Shown: piece after piece, positions 26,407 to 34,182 of the stretch
Position numbering within the stretch: the stretch's first letter is position 1
How the letters are laid out: each line of letters opens with the position of its first letter
DNA from: Ancylobacter moscoviensis
GTDB lineage: Bacteria; Pseudomonadota; Alphaproteobacteria; Rhizobiales; Xanthobacteraceae
Length of the DNA stretch: 64,000 bases
Assembly (NCBI RefSeq): GCF_007559435.1
Contig: NZ_VMBP01000002.1
Location: 1-64,000, forward strand
Direction: 5' to 3'
Made by a program: the position numbers and the translations under genes
The notes under the pieces: generated by a model
What the model saw: only the letters and a program-made list of their open reading frames with translations
Database searches by the model: none
Told to the model about the DNA's origin: nothing

Positions 26407-26829
26407 ATGACCACCCATACCCGCATTCGTCCCTTCAACACGAAGGAGACCTATCCCGAGCAGAAGCTCGACAACGATCTCTGCCAGGCGGTCGTCGCGC
26501 GCGGAACCATGGTGTTCCTGCGCGGCCAGATCGCCCAGGACCTCGACACGCGTGAAAGCCTGCATGTCGGGGATCCCGGCAAACAGGCCGAAAAGGCGAT
26601 GTCGAACATCAAGATGCTCATGGAGGAAGCCGGTGGCGACATGAGCCATATCTGTCGCATCGTCGTCTATCTCACGGATATCCGCTACCGCGAGGCGGTT
26701 TATTGCGAGATGGGCAAGTGGTTTAAGGGCGTGTTCCCGGTATCGACCGGCCTCGTCGTTCCCGCGCTTGCGCGACCGGAATGGGTCGTCGAGATCGAGG
26801 CGACCGCCGTCATCCCCGACGCGTCCTGA
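26407..26829 (+). CDS. RidA/YjgF/Rid family protein (140 aa)
   Basis: Rid proteins hydrolyse reactive enamine or imine intermediates or act as catabolic accessory subunits. The Rid pattern is present: LCQAVVARGTMVFLRGQIAQD, NIKMLMEEAGGDMSHICRIVVYLTDI and the C-terminal LARPEWVVEIEATAVIPD with the conserved E. The canonical arginine that binds the carboxylate in RidA is expected near the VVPALARPE segment and may be the Arg there. It is the last gene of the RpiR operon, directly after the second ureohydrolase. Its position suggests that a pathway intermediate is an imine; this is inference. Confidence 0.88.
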   Translation: MTTHTRIRPFNTKETYPEQKLDNDLCQAVVARGTMVFLRGQIAQDLDTRESLHVGDPGKQAEKAMSNIKMLMEEAGGDMSHICRIVVYLTDIRYREAVYCEMGKWFKGVFPVSTGLVVPALARPEWVVEIEATAVIPDAS

Positions 26830-26845
26830 GCGCCATCGCGAGACG

Positions 26846-26891
26846 GGCGTCGAGCGAGCAGGGTCCGACGGGATCAGGATTGCTCGACGCC
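26846..26891 (+). terminator. Possible terminator hairpin after ridA
   Basis: A perfect 10-base stem (GGCGTCGAGC and GCTCGACGCC) with a 26-base loop lies 17 bases after the ridA stop. There is no U run, so a Rho-assisted or RNA-processing role is as likely as intrinsic termination. The rest of 26830-27104 becomes AT-rich from about 26990, probably the promoter of the following RcnB-like gene. Confidence 0.4.
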
Positions 26892-27104
26892 TGCCCCTAC
26901 ATCAGGGCAGATTCAGTGTTCAAGTTCGGGTCCGGCCTTTGAAAAGGCTGCAGGATGCAGCGATGCCATGACTTCATGTTGAAATCTGACAAATGGCCGG
27001 ATTCTGCAACCTTACGAAAATGTAAATTTCATATTCAGTTTCGGTTCAGGTGCTGTTGTATAGGTTGACTTCATCAGAACGCTTCATTCGTTCAGGAGTT
27101 AATT

Positions 27105-27440
27105 ATGTACAAGTCTGTCATCGCCGGCCTCGCTATGCTGATGATACCGGGGTCGACCGCAGTATTTGCGCAGGGATATTATAACCCGCAGGGCAAGCCG
27201 CCGGCCGGATACCATCAGAATTACAAGCCTCATCACGGATATCAGGCGCCCAGGAAGCGGTCGCATTGGAGCCGGGGCGAGCGTCTTCCGTCGCAGTATC
27301 GGCGAGATGTGGTGCGTGACTACAAGCGTTATCGGCTTGCACCGCCGCCCCGCGGACATCATTGGGTGCGCGTGAACAATGATTACCTGCTGATCTCGGC
27401 AACGACCGGGTTGATCGCTTCGGTCTTCGGGGCGCGCTGA
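27105..27440 (+). CDS. RcnB-family periplasmic protein (111 aa)
   Basis: A signal peptide (about residues 1-22, ending VFAQG) leads to a His- and Tyr-rich stretch (PAGYHQNYKPHHGYQ) and a RcnB domain: SHWSRGERLPSQYRRDVVRDYKRYRLAPPPRGHHWVRVNNDYLLIS, then a final Gly-Ile helix. RcnB in E. coli affects nickel and cobalt efflux, but alphaproteobacterial members have mostly unknown roles. TCAGGAG precedes the ATG. The coding region and promoter are less GC-rich than the neighbours. It stands alone between two operons. Confidence 0.82.
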   Translation: MYKSVIAGLAMLMIPGSTAVFAQGYYNPQGKPPAGYHQNYKPHHGYQAPRKRSHWSRGERLPSQYRRDVVRDYKRYRLAPPPRGHHWVRVNNDYLLISATTGLIASVFGAR

Positions 27441-27766
27441 GTTCCTGTCGCAAAGCAGAACCCGCCAGATACGATCCCCCGCTCTCCGACCGGTGGGCGG
27501 GGGATTCTGCTGCGCTGCCGCTGGCGCAGCGTGATGGTTTCGGTTCAACGCCAGCCCTGTCGTGCTGCGTTGCAGCATAACGGGGCTGGCTGTCCGCGCA
27601 ATCGGCGGATGCCGGCTCGCCGCCTTTTGCCTGGAACGTCACGGGCAAGGTGTTCCCGTCATAAACTTGACGCGGAATCCCAAAGAGCTTTCGTCGCCCG
27701 AATTGATGTTGTGGTGCAACATGGGGGCGGTTACGGTGCGCCGGTTCCGTTGGAAAGGCGTGCCGC
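27441..27766. promoter_or_regulatory. Long intergenic region upstream of the patatin-GntP operon
   Basis: No gene is supported in these 326 bases. They hold a stem-loop at 27474-27505 (ATCCCCCGC pairing with GCGGGGGAT, no U run) that may end the RcnB-like transcript, a dyad at 27563-27577 (TGCTG-CGTTG-CAGCA, containing CTGC-N3-GCAG), and a second dyad at 27706-27722 (ATGTTG-TGGTG-CAACAT) about 45 bases before the patatin start. The TGC-rich dyads resemble reported PhaR operators of polyhydroxybutyrate-forming alphaproteobacteria; that reading is from memory and tentative. Confidence 0.4.
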
Positions 27767-28876
27767 ATGTCCCGCGCGAAGTCCCCGACACCCGCCCGTT
27801 CTCCCCGCAAGACCGCCGCCGCATCGTCCGAGGCCGCCGCAAAGCCGGAGGCTGGCGTTTCGCGTGCGCCGGTGCTGGTCGATCTCGCCTTGCAGGGGGG
27901 TGGGGCGCACGGAGCGTTCACCTGGGGGGTGATCGACCGGCTGCTGGAAGAGGAATGGCTGCGGATCGACGGCGTTTCCGGCACCTCAGCCGGGGCGATG
28001 AACGCCGCGGTAATGGCGGACGGCTATGCCGCCGGCGGCGCCGCAGGCGCGCGCGCCGCTCTCGACGCCTATTGGCGCCATGTGGCCGATGCGGCCCGCT
28101 TCAGCCCCTTCCAGCGCGGCCCGCTGGACGTGCTGCTCGGGCGCTGGACGCTCGATAACTCGCCCCTGTTCATCGCCATGGACCTGATGTCCCGGCTCTA
28201 TTCACCCTATGACCTCAATCCGGCCGGCACGAACCCGCTCCGGTCCGTGCTGGAGAAGGCAATCGACTTCGACCGCCTCAAGACATCGCCGGTCAAGGTC
28301 TTCATCACCGCCACCAATGTGCGCACCGGGCGCGGCCGGGTGTTCCGCAACGCCGAGATCACCCCAGAGGTACTGCTGGCCTCCGCCTGCCTGCCGACCC
28401 TTTTCCAGGCGGTCGAGATCGACGGCGAGAGCTACTGGGACGGCGGCTATGCCGGCAACCCGACCATGACGCCGCTGGTGCGGGAACTGGACTCGGACGA
28501 CACCATCCTCGTGCCGATCAATCCGATCGAGCGGCCCGGCACGCCCCGCACCGCCGCGGAGATCCTCAACCGCCTCAACGAGGTATCGTTCAACTCGGCG
28601 CTGCTGAAGGAGCTGCGGATGATCGCCCTGCTTCGGCAGGTCGCCGATCCCGGCCACAGCGAGGGCGCGCAATGGGCGAAGATGCGCATCCACCTCGTGC
28701 GCAACTCCATCATGAGCACGCTCGGCTATTCCTCGAAGCTGAACGCCGAATGGACATTCCTGAGCATGTTGCGGGACGAGGGCCGCAAGGCGGCCGAGGC
28801 TTTCCTCGAAGCCGACGCCGACAATATCGGCAAGCGTTCCTCCGTTGATCTCGACCTGTTGCTGGAAGGGGTCTGA
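27767..28876 (+). CDS. Patatin-like phospholipase family protein (369 aa)
   Basis: Serine hydrolase with a Ser-Asp dyad. The oxyanion motif LALQGGGAHGAFTWGV (about residue 40), nucleophile elbow GVSGTSAGAMNAA (about 70) and catalytic aspartate in SYWDGGYAGNP (about 227) are all present. The first 30 residues are Ala/Pro/Lys rich and look disordered. Substrate could be phospholipid, another ester, or short-chain hydroxyacid polymer. It is three bases ahead of a GntP permease, and relatives of this pair occur near 3-hydroxybutyrate genes in other Hyphomicrobiales (recalled, not checked), so a link to polyhydroxybutyrate is possible. Confidence 0.88.
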   Translation: MSRAKSPTPARSPRKTAAASSEAAAKPEAGVSRAPVLVDLALQGGGAHGAFTWGVIDRLLEEEWLRIDGVSGTSAGAMNAAVMADGYAAGGAAGARAALDAYWRHVADAARFSPFQRGPLDVLLGRWTLDNSPLFIAMDLMSRLYSPYDLNPAGTNPLRSVLEKAIDFDRLKTSPVKVFITATNVRTGRGRVFRNAEITPEVLLASACLPTLFQAVEIDGESYWDGGYAGNPTMTPLVRELDSDDTILVPINPIERPGTPRTAAEILNRLNEVSFNSALLKELRMIALLRQVADPGHSEGAQWAKMRIHLVRNSIMSTLGYSSKLNAEWTFLSMLRDEGRKAAEAFLEADADNIGKRSSVDLDLLLEGV

Positions 28877-28879
28877 GCC

Positions 28880-30331
28880 ATGGGCCTTCTCGGCATACTG
28901 CTCGGCCTCGGGCTCCTCGTCTGGTTTGCCTATCGCGGCTGGAGCGTATTGCTGCTGGCGCCGCTTTCGGCGCTGATCGCCTCCTTCCTCTCCGGCGAGC
29001 CGCTGCTCGCCAACTGGACGCAGACCTTCATGGGCAGCGCGGCGAGCTTCGTCGGCCAGTTCTTTCCGCTGTTCCTGCTCGGCGCTCTGTTCGGTAAGCT
29101 GATGGAGGACAGCGGCTCGGTGTCATCCATCGCCGACTTCATGACCGAGAAGCTCGGGGCGCAGCGCGCCATCCTCGCCGTCGTGCTGGCGGGTGCCATC
29201 GTCACCTATGGCGGTGTCAGTCTGTTCGTCGCGCTGTTCGTGCTGGCGCCCATGGCGGAGGCGCTGTTCCGCGTCGCCGACATTCCCCGCCGGCTGATGC
29301 CGCCGGCCATCGCGCTCGGCACCTTCACCTTCACCATGATGGCGCTGCCCGGCACGCCGGCGATCCAGAACGCCATTCCCATGCCGTTCTTCGGCACCAC
29401 GCCCTTCGCCGCGCCGGGGCTTGGCATCATCGCTTCGGCAATCATGCTCGGCTTCGGCTTGTGGTGGCTGGCGGGGGCGGAAGCCCGCGCGCGGCTTGCG
29501 GGAGAGGGCTTCGGCGACGGCGCGGCGGGCGTGAACGCGCATCTGGACGATCCGCTGCTGCGCGAGCGGGCCACGACGGCGCGCGAATTCGATCCGGCTG
29601 AGATCGCGCATGGCCATGTCAGCACGGACCGCCCTTCCATCGCCCTTGCCGCGCTGCCGCTGGTGCTGGTGATCGTCGTCAACCTGCTGATGTCCTTCGT
29701 CGTGCTGCCGAGCCTCGATTTCAGCTTCCTCGCCGAGGAGCGCTGGGGCGGCGTGCCCTTCGCGGCGGTCAGCGGCGTGTGGTCGGTGGCGGTGGCGCTG
29801 ATCGTCGCCATCCTCGCCACGCTCGCCCTCAACTGGCGTCGCCTGCCGAAGCTGCGCGAGACCATGGACGCGGGCGCCAACGCCTCGGTGCTGCCGATCT
29901 TCAGCGTGGCAAGTCTCGTCGGTTTCGGCGCGGTGGTGGCGGCGCTGCCGGCGTTCGAACTGGTGCGCGACTGGGTGCTCTCCATCGAGGGAGGACCGCT
30001 GGTCTCACTGGCGGTGGCGACCAACATTCTCGCGGCGCTCACGGGTTCGGCTTCCGGCGGCCTCACCATCGCGCTCGACGCGCTCGGGCCGACCTTCCTC
30101 GCGCGCGCCGGCGAGCTCGGCATCGACCCCGCCCTGCTGCACCGCGTGGCGGTGATGAGCGCGGGCACGCTCGACAGCCTTCCCCATAGTGGAGCGGTGG
30201 TCACGCTGCTCGCGGTCTGCGGTGCGACGCCGAAACAGAGCTATCTCGACATCGTCATGGTTGCCATCGTCGGTGCCATCGTGGCACTCGTCGCAGTTAT
30301 CGCGCTCGGTTCGGTGGTCGGAAGCTTCTGA
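28880..30331 (+). CDS. GntP-family organic acid permease (483 aa)
   Basis: A proton-coupled transporter of gluconate or hydroxy acids with about 12-14 helices. Family features are MGLLGILLGLGLLVWFAYRG at the N-terminus, GALFGKLMEDSGSVSSIADF, GGVSLFVALFVLAPMAEALF and ALTGSASGGLTIALDALG with GTLDSLPHSGAVVTLL near the end. The central loop (about residues 195-245) is charged and cytosolic. It begins three bases after the patatin stop, so the two are co-transcribed. A 3-hydroxybutyrate or similar substrate is a guess from context. Confidence 0.88.
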   Translation: MGLLGILLGLGLLVWFAYRGWSVLLLAPLSALIASFLSGEPLLANWTQTFMGSAASFVGQFFPLFLLGALFGKLMEDSGSVSSIADFMTEKLGAQRAILAVVLAGAIVTYGGVSLFVALFVLAPMAEALFRVADIPRRLMPPAIALGTFTFTMMALPGTPAIQNAIPMPFFGTTPFAAPGLGIIASAIMLGFGLWWLAGAEARARLAGEGFGDGAAGVNAHLDDPLLRERATTAREFDPAEIAHGHVSTDRPSIALAALPLVLVIVVNLLMSFVVLPSLDFSFLAEERWGGVPFAAVSGVWSVAVALIVAILATLALNWRRLPKLRETMDAGANASVLPIFSVASLVGFGAVVAALPAFELVRDWVLSIEGGPLVSLAVATNILAALTGSASGGLTIALDALGPTFLARAGELGIDPALLHRVAVMSAGTLDSLPHSGAVVTLLAVCGATPKQSYLDIVMVAIVGAIVALVAVIALGSVVGSF

Positions 30332-30366
30332 GGCGGCGCCTTCGCGAACCTGCGTATGGGGCAACG

Positions 30367-31572
30367 ATGACGTCGATCGCATTTTCCGGCCTGCTGACCT
30401 TCACCATCGCCATCGTGGTGTTCTTCGTCGGCTCGGGTATCAACCAGGCGGTGCCCGCCCTGCGGAGCTGGAACATTCCCGAGGCGGTGACCGGCGGTCT
30501 GCTCGCGGCGGTCGCCACGCTCATCGCCTATCGCGTGTTCGACACCGAGATCGCCTTCGCCCTTGGCGCGCGCGACATGCTGCTGCTTTATTTCTTCACC
30601 GGCATCGGCCTCAACGCCCGCCTCGACGACCTTCTCGCCGGCGGCAAGCCGCTGCTGATCCTGCTGGCGCTCACCGTCGCCTTCCTAGTGATCCAGAACC
30701 TCGTCGCCATCGGCGCCGTCGCGGCTCTGAGCCTGCCGGAGGGGCTGACCGTCTTCCTCGGTTCGGCGTCGCTGATCGGAGGGCATGGCACGACGATCGC
30801 CTGGGCACCGCTGATCTCGCAGCGCTTCGGCGTCGCGAACGTGATGGAGGTCGGGATCGCCGTGGCCACGCTCGGTCTCGTGCTGGCGAGCCTTGCGGGC
30901 GGCCCCATCGCCCGCCACCTCATCACCCGCTATCGGCTGAAGAGCCCGCCGGGCGAGGAAGCGGTGGTCGGCCTGCCGGCGTCGGCGGATCGCAAGGCTT
31001 CGGACGACATCAGCCATGTCAGCCTGCTGCGGACCGTTCTCGTGCTGAACGTCGCGATACTGATCGCTTTCGCGCTGGAAGGAGTGGTCGAGAACACCGG
31101 CCTGAAGCTGCCGATGTTCGTCGTCTGCCTGCTGGTCGGCATCGTGCTTACCAATACGGTGCCGCGCCTTTTCCCGCGCCTGCTTTGGCCGACGCGAACC
31201 CGCGCGCTGGCGCTGGTGTCGGATCTCGCGCTGAACGTCTTCCTCGCGATGTCGCTGATGAGCATGCAGCTCTGGACCATAGGCGGTCTCGGCCTCGCGC
31301 TCGTCATCGTGCTTGGCGTGCAGACCCTGGTGGCGGTCGCCTACATCATCTTCGTGGTGTTCCCGCTGATGGGGAAGGATTATCAGGCGGCGGTCATCTC
31401 GGCCGGCTTCACCGGTATCAGTCTCGGCGCGACGCCGACGGCCATCGCCAACATGACGGCGGTGACCAAGACGCACGGTCCTGCGCCTCGTGCCTTCATC
31501 ATCCTGCCGCTGGTGTCGGCCTTCTTCATCGATATCGTGAACGCGGCGGTCATCGGCTTCATGGTCCGTTGA
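30367..31572 (+). CDS. gltS: Sodium/glutamate symporter, GltS family (401 aa)
   Basis: GltS moves glutamate with sodium using two inverted five-helix repeats with re-entrant loops. The motifs GGLLAAVATLIAYRVFDTEI, YFFTGIGLNARLDDLLAGGKPL, IGGHGTTIAWAPL and the matching second-half SAGFTGISLGATPTAIANMTAVTK are strong family markers. Length fits. It follows the GntP gene by 35 bases and might share its transcript. The specificity (glutamate or another dicarboxylate) is not certain. Confidence 0.88.
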   Translation: MTSIAFSGLLTFTIAIVVFFVGSGINQAVPALRSWNIPEAVTGGLLAAVATLIAYRVFDTEIAFALGARDMLLLYFFTGIGLNARLDDLLAGGKPLLILLALTVAFLVIQNLVAIGAVAALSLPEGLTVFLGSASLIGGHGTTIAWAPLISQRFGVANVMEVGIAVATLGLVLASLAGGPIARHLITRYRLKSPPGEEAVVGLPASADRKASDDISHVSLLRTVLVLNVAILIAFALEGVVENTGLKLPMFVVCLLVGIVLTNTVPRLFPRLLWPTRTRALALVSDLALNVFLAMSLMSMQLWTIGGLGLALVIVLGVQTLVAVAYIIFVVFPLMGKDYQAAVISAGFTGISLGATPTAIANMTAVTKTHGPAPRAFIILPLVSAFFIDIVNAAVIGFMVR

Positions 31573-31608
31573 CCGCTTGCCGTCTCCCGAGTGTGCCCGG
31601 GGGAAGGT

Positions 31609-32826
31609 TCAGTCAGCGCCGGGGTCTTCGACGGTGCCGCTCACCGCACGGCCGAACTGTTCGACCTGCCCCTGATAGGTGCGGCGCGTCTTCGGGTCGA
31701 TGACCGCGAGCGGCGCGCTGAGGGCAAGGCCCGCCGCGCCGCCGACCGTCTGGCCGACGCCCATGGCGGCGACGCCGATGCGATCGCCGATGCTGACGTC
31801 GGAATCGGTTACGGTCTGGCCGTTGACCAGGCGTTGGCCGATCAGCTTCACCACTTCGGGTGAAGAGGCGAAGCGGCCGTGATTGAGTGTGTCACCGCTG
31901 CGCATCGCCGTGAGGTCGATCACCACGATGCCGGATTTCTCCAGCTCGGCGTAATACTGCTGGGTGTCGATCATGCCGAGCCGGTCGACGCCGCCGGCGA
32001 TGCGGCGCGAGACCTGGAGGGCGCGGTCGTCGCGGGAAACGAACAGGGTGAAATGCGCGTTCGGCCCGTTGAGCGCGCGCCACTGAGAGGCAAACACATC
32101 CACGTCGACATCCGGTGAGGCGAGGATGACGTTGCTGATCTTCGCCGGCAGTTGGCCACGGCGGATCGCCATCTGTCGCAGGCCTTCCATGGCGAGCCAG
32201 GCGCCCATGGAGTGCGCCATGACGGTGACGTCCTCCACGCGGGGATCGCTCACCACCTGCCAGACGGTCTCCTCGAAGGCATCGCGCGAGAAGATGGTGC
32301 TCTCGCGATCGAACAGATAGTCGAACACCCGCGCGCGCGATGGCCAGGTGAACAGCACCGGCGCCACTTCCGAACGGGAGTCGTGCGTGATCTGCGCAAA
32401 GCGGTAGACCGCGTCCTCGAAACGGTTGTTGTAGCCGTGCACGAAAATCAGCACGCGACGGCTCGGAGGCAGATGGGCGTTGAGCCAGCCCTTGGCCGCC
32501 TTCACGCTGTCGAGCGGTTCCACCGAGAGGGTGGCGAAATCGGTTGCGGGATTGGCCGGCAGGCTGCGCGGCCACTGGACCTCGCCGATCTGCCGACGGT
32601 CGTCCGGCGGAATCGAAACGGTGAAGGCGCTCAGCGAGACGCCGCGTCCGCGCTCGCCGCTGAAGAGTTCTCCGGCATTGGGGGAGGGCGCGCGGGTCGT
32701 GGCAACCAGAAGGTCGAGCTTGGTCGCGTCCGGCGCCGTTTCCTCGACGGGCGTGAGCACGCCCACCGGTCGTCCGGCACATCCGGCGCTCAGGGCGCAG
32801 GCCAACGCAACAATGACCAGACGCAT
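31609..32826 (-). CDS. Alpha/beta hydrolase lipoprotein (DUF900 type, 405 aa)
   Basis: A lipoprotein signal (MRLVIVALACALSAGCAG, lipobox LSAGC with the acylated Cys near residue 16) is followed by a DUF900-type hydrolase domain: LDLLVATTRAP, VLIFVHGYNNRFEDAVYRFAQI, FTWPSRARVFDYLFDRES and nucleophile elbow VMAHSMGAWL. The C-terminal 90 residues carry an Ala/Gly-rich hydrophobic region. GGAGG lies before the ATG at 32826; the far longer open frame upstream is antisense to the RND adaptor. Probable outer-membrane-anchored esterase or lipase; substrate unknown. It converges on gltS and is divergent from the RND pair. Confidence 0.85.
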   Translation of the reverse strand: MRLVIVALACALSAGCAGRPVGVLTPVEETAPDATKLDLLVATTRAPSPNAGELFSGERGRGVSLSAFTVSIPPDDRRQIGEVQWPRSLPANPATDFATLSVEPLDSVKAAKGWLNAHLPPSRRVLIFVHGYNNRFEDAVYRFAQITHDSRSEVAPVLFTWPSRARVFDYLFDRESTIFSRDAFEETVWQVVSDPRVEDVTVMAHSMGAWLAMEGLRQMAIRRGQLPAKISNVILASPDVDVDVFASQWRALNGPNAHFTLFVSRDDRALQVSRRIAGGVDRLGMIDTQQYYAELEKSGIVVIDLTAMRSGDTLNHGRFASSPEVVKLIGQRLVNGQTVTDSDVSIGDRIGVAAMGVGQTVGGAAGLALSAPLAVIDPKTRRTYQGQVEQFGRAVSGTVEDPGAD

Positions 32827-33096
32827 TCCGCCTCCATCGGGCTCCGCCCGTGACCGCGAACCAATATCGCGCCCCGGAGGCTGTGACCAGATTGCCGATG
32901 TCGTTGGTGGCGGGGCGCGGCCTCGGGGCAACAGTCGGGGAAGGGACGCAATGCCATGGTTTCCCGCACGGGCCGCATATAGTGTGCGAGAAATACCGTC
33001 ATAACGCGATGATCCCACCGCACTATCGCGGATGGGCATGTCGCGCTTCGTGGTTTTATGGTGCGACGGACTTGTTTGGTGGGGACTGGGACCGAG

Positions 33097-34182
33097 ATGA
33101 CGACAGCTAGGCCGTGGATGGTATTTGTCGCGCTCGGTGCGAGCCTGCTTCTTGCCGGGTGCGGAGCGGAGACCGAGGCGGAAGCGCCGCAGCCGCGGCC
33201 GGTGCGGGTCGTCACCGTCGAGAAGGGCGAGGGCGGGCAGGTCGTCAGCTTCACGGGCGAGGTGCTGGCCCAGGACGAGGCGTCGCTGGCCTTCCGGGTC
33301 TCCGGGCGGATGATCGAGCGCAGCGCCAATATCGGCGACCAGGTGAAGGCCGGCCAGATCGTGGCGCGGCTCGACCCGCAGAACGCGCAGAATACGTTGC
33401 GTTCGGCGCAGGCGGCACTGGCGGCGGCGGAAAGCCAGCTTGTCACGGCAGCCAACGCCTTCGAGCGGCAGGACCGCCTGCTTGCCAACGGCTTCACCAC
33501 CCGTGCCAACCACGATTCCGCCCGCACCGCGCTCCAGGCGGCGCAGTCGGCGGTGGACGACGCCGAGGCGCAGCTCAAGATCGCGCAGGACAATCTCAGC
33601 TACACCGATCTCGTTGTCGACGCCGCCGGTACGGTGACGGCGCGCGGTGCCGAGCCGGGCGAGGTGGTGCAGGCGGGGCAGATGATCCTTCAGCTCGCCC
33701 GTCAGGGCGGGCGCGACGCCGTGTTCGACCTGCCGGCGAACATGCTCCGCCAGGCGCCGGCCGATCCCGTCATCACCGTCTCGCTCAGCGACGATCCGAA
33801 TGTGACCGCCGTCGGCCGCGTGCGCGAGGTGGCGCCGCAGGCGGACCCGGTCACGCGCACCTTCCGGGTGCGGGTCGGGCTCGACAATCCGCCGCCGGCG
33901 ATGCGGCTGGGTTCCACCGTCGTCGGCCGGGTGAGGCTCGACAACGACCTGGTGATCGATATTCCCGCCTCCGCGCTGACCGCGGTCAACAGCCAGCCGG
34001 CGGTCTGGATCGTCGATCCGGCGACGCAGACGGTCTCGCTGCGCAACATCGAGGTCCGCAGCTTCTCGCAGGCCCGCGTCGCCGTCGATTCCGGGCTCAG
34101 CCCCGGTGAGGTCGTGGTGACGGCGGGCGTGCAGGCGCTGCATCCCGGCCAGAAGGTGCGACTGCTGGGTGCGGGGTCGTGA
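33097..34182 (+). CDS. RND efflux periplasmic adaptor, lipoprotein (361 aa)
   Basis: Membrane fusion protein linking an RND pump to an outer-membrane channel. A lipoprotein signal with lipobox LLAGC (Cys about residue 23) leads to barrel-sandwich halves (VVSFTGEVLAQDEASLAFRVSG, ANIGDQVKAGQIVARLDPQ and YTDLVVDAAGTVTARGAEPGEVVQAG), an alpha-helical hairpin between them (about 95-165) and the beta-barrel and membrane-proximal domains. The ATG at 33097 gives the lipoprotein signal directly. It overlaps the RND gene. No outer-membrane factor gene is nearby, so a shared TolC is expected. Confidence 0.9.
   Translation: MTTARPWMVFVALGASLLLAGCGAETEAEAPQPRPVRVVTVEKGEGGQVVSFTGEVLAQDEASLAFRVSGRMIERSANIGDQVKAGQIVARLDPQNAQNTLRSAQAALAAAESQLVTAANAFERQDRLLANGFTTRANHDSARTALQAAQSAVDDAEAQLKIAQDNLSYTDLVVDAAGTVTARGAEPGEVVQAGQMILQLARQGGRDAVFDLPANMLRQAPADPVITVSLSDDPNVTAVGRVREVAPQADPVTRTFRVRVGLDNPPPAMRLGSTVVGRVRLDNDLVIDIPASALTAVNSQPAVWIVDPATQTVSLRNIEVRSFSQARVAVDSGLSPGEVVVTAGVQALHPGQKVRLLGAGS

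Noticed and set aside
22996-26649. A 1217-codon open frame on the minus strand
   Set aside because: It is antisense to the DppC-type permease, the fused ATPase, the second ureohydrolase and ridA, all of which show full family motifs. Long antisense frames are expected at this GC content and the translation (His/Asp/Arg/Gly-rich) has no domain pattern.
32827-34143. N-terminal extension of the DUF900 hydrolase
   Set aside because: It is antisense to the RND adaptor. GGAGG and a lipoprotein signal fix the start at 32826.
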